Origin: JACCXG01 sp963785755
GTDB taxonomy: Bacteria > Acidobacteriota > Vicinamibacteria > Vicinamibacterales > 2-12-FULL-66-21
Assembly (NCBI GenBank): GCA_963785755.1
Contig: CAWAXG010000071.1
Span: forward strand, 372,001-436,000
Direction: 5' to 3'
DNA: 64,000 nt
Positions 61,803 to 64,000 of the stretch are shown piece after piece; position 1 is the first letter of the stretch, and each line of letters begins with the position of its first letter. Position numbers and translations under genes: made by a program. The notes beneath the pieces are model-generated. The model was not told the origin of the DNA. It did not search any database and worked only from the letters and a program-made list of their open reading frames with translations.

Positions 61803-63029
61803 TCAGCCGCTGAGCGTCGCCTCGGAATCCTTCGCCGGCGCCATCCGCTCTTCGATGAAGGTGTTCCACTCATGGCACTGCGGACACTGCCAGAGCAGCT
61901 CCGTGCTGCGATAGCGGCAGCGTACGCAGATGTGTGGATCGACGTAGAAGATCGCGTCACGCGTGAGGTCGATGTAGCGGCCGACCAGCGCCGGCGGCAG
62001 CTGCAGCCGGGACAGGACCTGCCAGATCGTCTGGTGCAGCGCGAGCGCGTGAGGGTTCTGGACGAGGGCGTCGAAGAGCAGATCGAGCGCCTCGCGCTGG
62101 TTCCCGCGTGACGATAGATACTGGCTGAGGGCGAGGCGCGAGCGCCAGTCTTGAGGATTTCCGGCGATGAGCTTTCTGCACAGCGCGGCGAACCGGTTGT
62201 CGTCGCCAAGCTGTGGGTAGGCTTTCTCCAGACGTGAGAACGTCAGATAGCTGCGTTCGGGCGCGCGTTCGACCAGCCGCTCCCACGCCGCGACCGCGCC
62301 GGTCGTGTCCCCCTGCAGCAGCCTGACGTCACCGAGATTGAGGTACGCCGGGGGATTGGTCGGGTCGAGATCGATCGCGGCATCGAAGTGCCGCGCCGCC
62401 TCGGCGTATTCTTTCCCCTTGAGCGCCTGGGTTCCCAGCTCGTTTTCGAGGAACGCCAGGATCGCCTGATGCCGGGGCTGATCGGCGGCGTCGCTCTTCG
62501 CCGCGAGTTTCTGTCGCGTCGCGTAGGCGTCCGCCCACAGGTGCTGTTCCTCGTACAGCTTCTCGAGGTTCGAGAGCGCGTACTCGTTGTTGGGGTCGAA
62601 GCGCACGACCTCGGTGAACGCTTCCGCCGCGCGATCGACGAATCCGCCCCGCCGGTAATCGAGCCCGAGGCACAGCAGCACGTTCGCGTGTTCGAGCTTG
62701 CGCAGGTTCGACCGCTGCAGCAGCGCCTGATGTTCCTGAATCGCGCGTCCGACCTGCCCCTTCTCGCGATAGAGATTGCCGATGATCAGACGGATTTCGA
62801 GCGGGTCCCCCGCGACGTCGGACGCGCGCGTCAATTCGTCGATTGCCTGATCGATCTGATTGGCGACCAGGAAGTTCAACCCGAGCATGTAGTGCGGAGA
62901 CTCGCGGGCGCGCCGCCGATCGATCCAGCGGCCATCCAGCAGCTTGTAGCGCTCCCAGGCCTTGCCGATTGCCAGGCCGGCGAGCAGGGCGAGCAGCGCG
63001 GCGATCAGGGTCGCGTAGCCTTCAATCAC
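61803..63029 (-). CDS. lapB: LapB-like (YciM) TPR/zinc-ribbon regulator of LPS synthesis
   Basis: 408 residues from GTG 63029. One N-terminal transmembrane helix (ATLIAALLALLAGLAIGKAW), then nine or so TPRs (SPHYMLGLNFLVANQIDQAI; LRLLQGDTTGAVAAWERLVE-like), and a C-terminal rubredoxin-type zinc ribbon (CVRCRYRSTELLWQCPQCHE, with two CxxC pairs). This is the architecture of E. coli LapB, which controls LpxC turnover by FtsH. It overlaps the kdsC stop, next to kdsD, consistent with an LPS role. The longer frame to 63413 is a shadow of kdsC. Confidence 0.85.
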   Translation of the reverse strand: MIEGYATLIAALLALLAGLAIGKAWERYKLLDGRWIDRRRARESPHYMLGLNFLVANQIDQAIDELTRASDVAGDPLEIRLIIGNLYREKGQVGRAIQEHQALLQRSNLRKLEHANVLLCLGLDYRRGGFVDRAAEAFTEVVRFDPNNEYALSNLEKLYEEQHLWADAYATRQKLAAKSDAADQPRHQAILAFLENELGTQALKGKEYAEAARHFDAAIDLDPTNPPAYLNLGDVRLLQGDTTGAVAAWERLVERAPERSYLTFSRLEKAYPQLGDDNRFAALCRKLIAGNPQDWRSRLALSQYLSSRGNQREALDLLFDALVQNPHALALHQTIWQVLSRLQLPPALVGRYIDLTRDAIFYVDPHICVRCRYRSTELLWQCPQCHEWNTFIEERMAPAKDSEATLSG

Positions 63030-63553
63030 CTCGCGCCCCCGTACTCGGCCAGGACGTCTTCCCATCGGCCCTGCGCTCGCAGAACCAGCTCGATGAGCTC
63101 GCGAACCGCGCCTCGACCGCCGCGCGCGGCGCTGACCCAGTGAACGGCGTCGCGAACCTCCGCCGCCGCGTCCGCCGGCGCCGCCGACAGACCGGCGCGC
63201 CGGAGCACCGGCAGGTCGAGCAGGTCGTCCCCCATGTAGGCGACGAACTGTTCCTCGACCTCCGCGTCGCGCAGGAGCTGTTCGAACCCGGCGTGCTTGC
63301 TCGGCACGCCCTGCTGCACGAGGCGAACCGCCAGCTGCGCCGCGCGCTGAGTCGTCGCCTGCGATGCCCGCGCCGACAGCAGGCCGACGGGAAGACCGGC
63401 CCGCTGCGCCCACACGATCGCCGCCCCATCTCTGATGTGGAACCCCTTGGACTCGGTGCCGTCGGCGTGGACGATGACGACGCCGTCGGTCAGTACGCCG
63501 TCGACGTCGAAGAGCAGGAGACGCACGCGGCTGGCTCGCTCCTGAATCGTCAT
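63026..63553 (-). CDS. kdsC: KDO-8-phosphate phosphatase
   Basis: 175 residues from ATG 63553, typical for KdsC. HAD fold: LLLFDVDGVLTDGVVIVHAD (motif I), LPVGLLSARASQATTQRAAQ (motif II region), YMGDDLLDLPVLRRAGLSAA (motif IV). It makes Kdo from Kdo-8-P. The start overlaps the kdsD stop, and the stop overlaps the lapB-like GTG. Confidence 0.92.
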   Translation of the reverse strand: MTIQERASRVRLLLFDVDGVLTDGVVIVHADGTESKGFHIRDGAAIVWAQRAGLPVGLLSARASQATTQRAAQLAVRLVQQGVPSKHAGFEQLLRDAEVEEQFVAYMGDDLLDLPVLRRAGLSAAPADAAAEVRDAVHWVSAARGGRGAVRELIELVLRAQGRWEDVLAEYGGAR

Positions 63554-64000
63554 CAGATCATCTGCGTGCGCCAGAGATCGTGGAGATGGACCACTCCGTC
63601 GACGCGTCCATCCCGGTTCACCACGACGACGGACGTGATTTTGTGGGTTTCCATGATCTTGAGCGCTTCGACGGCGAGCAGCCGACGGTCGATGGTAATC
63701 GGCCGCGGCGTCATGACGTCGCCCGCCGTCAGGCTCAACACATCCGAGTGGCGGGTCATGAGGCGGCGCAGATCGCCATCGGTGAAGACACCGACCAGGC
63801 GCCCGTCGCCGTCGACGACGCACGTCATCCCGAGGCGTTTGCTGGACATCTCGTGAAAGACGTCCACCATCCGTGTCGTGGTGCCGACGATCGGCGCGGC
63901 GTCGTCCGCGTGCATGGCCTGTTCGACCCGCATCAGCCGGCGTCCGAGCTTGCCGCCGGGGTGGAGCGATGCGAAATCCTCCTCGCGGAAGCCCTTGCGC
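63553..64000 (-). CDS. kdsD: Arabinose-5-phosphate isomerase KdsD (C-terminal part)
   Basis: The 5' end lies beyond the window edge. What is visible reads RKGFREEDFASLHPGGKLGR at the boundary (the last SIS-domain motif), then two CBS domains (HEMSSKRLGMTCVVDGDGRL, VGVFTDGDLRRLMTR; ALKIMETHKITSVVVVNRDG). SIS followed by two CBS is KdsD/GutQ. It makes arabinose-5-P from ribulose-5-P for Kdo synthesis. kdsD-kdsC-lapB form one reverse-strand unit. Confidence 0.85.
   Translation of the reverse strand, partial: RKGFREEDFASLHPGGKLGRRLMRVEQAMHADDAAPIVGTTTRMVDVFHEMSSKRLGMTCVVDGDGRLVGVFTDGDLRRLMTRHSDVLSLTAGDVMTPRPITIDRRLLAVEALKIMETHKITSVVVVNRDGRVDGVVHLHDLWRTQMI

Overview
The window is high-GC, gene-dense bacterial chromosome from a Gram-negative organism. 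Kdo/LPS genes (kdsD, kdsC, lapB-like), a LolA-type carrier, a pilMNOPQ type IV pilus operon, an Oar/TonB-receptor tail, a second TPR-bearing secretin, PEGA and PKD proteins and many TPR proteins together suggest an Acidobacteriota, perhaps the Vicinamibacteria. This is inferred from gene content; no marker gene was compared with a database.

Layout. 0-1.3 kb: tail of an outer-membrane receptor, a terminator, a heptamer repeat array and a reverse-strand glutamate formimidoyltransferase. 1.4-11 kb (+): a TPR membrane protein, a zinc-ribbon RDD protein, pgpA, cinA, thpR, plsY, gpsA (frameshifted), ftsY and the riboflavin genes ribD-ribE-ribBA. 11-15.4 kb (+): ffh-rpsP-khpA-rimM-trmD-rplS-rnhB, with its own promoter at the ribBA stop. 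15.4-19.7 kb (+): a TPR protein (frameshifted), a ThiE/TenI paralogue, a RodZ-like HTH protein and a hypothetical. 19.7-21.7 kb (-): a small hypothetical and PolX. 21.9-29.2 kb (+): murein recycling and synthesis (nagZ, ldcA, mpl, murB, murA) with pxpB-pxpC in the middle. 29.2-37.2 kb (-): a TPR-secretin, lolA and a PolX-like PHP protein, all frame-disrupted, then a 1035-residue pseudokinase with PEGA domains. 37.2-39.1 kb: tRNA-Ala with a dead integrase remnant and three tiny ORFs, a decayed integrated element. 39.2-46.3 kb: dedA, pfkA (frameshifted), thrC, then the reverse-strand translation genes rplM-rpsI-rpsB-tsf // pyrH-frr. 46.7-53.9 kb (+): pilMNOPQ and two lipoproteins. 54-61.8 kb (+): TPR protein, M24 peptidase (frameshifted), accB-accC, thiE, an APC permease, folD, coaE. 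61.8-64 kb (-): lapB-like, kdsC, kdsD (partial).

Many stop/start overlaps of the ATGA/GTGA type indicate long operons with translational coupling. Clear promoters (TTGACA-type) are visible before ffh, rplM, pilM, the tRNA and the permease. At three genes (nagZ, pfkA, pyrH) the -10 box lies only 7-9 nt from the ATG, suggesting leaderless mRNAs.

At least five otherwise ordinary genes carry a single frameshift, and two neighbouring genes carry several. In each single case one base restores a family-typical full-length protein, and two sites lie in short homopolymers. The likeliest cause is indel error in a long-read or metagenomic assembly, so these genes should not be read as biological losses without checking. 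The biologically most interesting items are MurA with Asp in place of the catalytic Cys (predicted fosfomycin insensitivity), the pseudokinase-PEGA protein, the PolX paralogue with an intact PHP phosphoesterase but a degenerate polymerase site, the tRNA-Ala element remnant, and 5-oxoprolinase subunits inside a murein-recycling operon.
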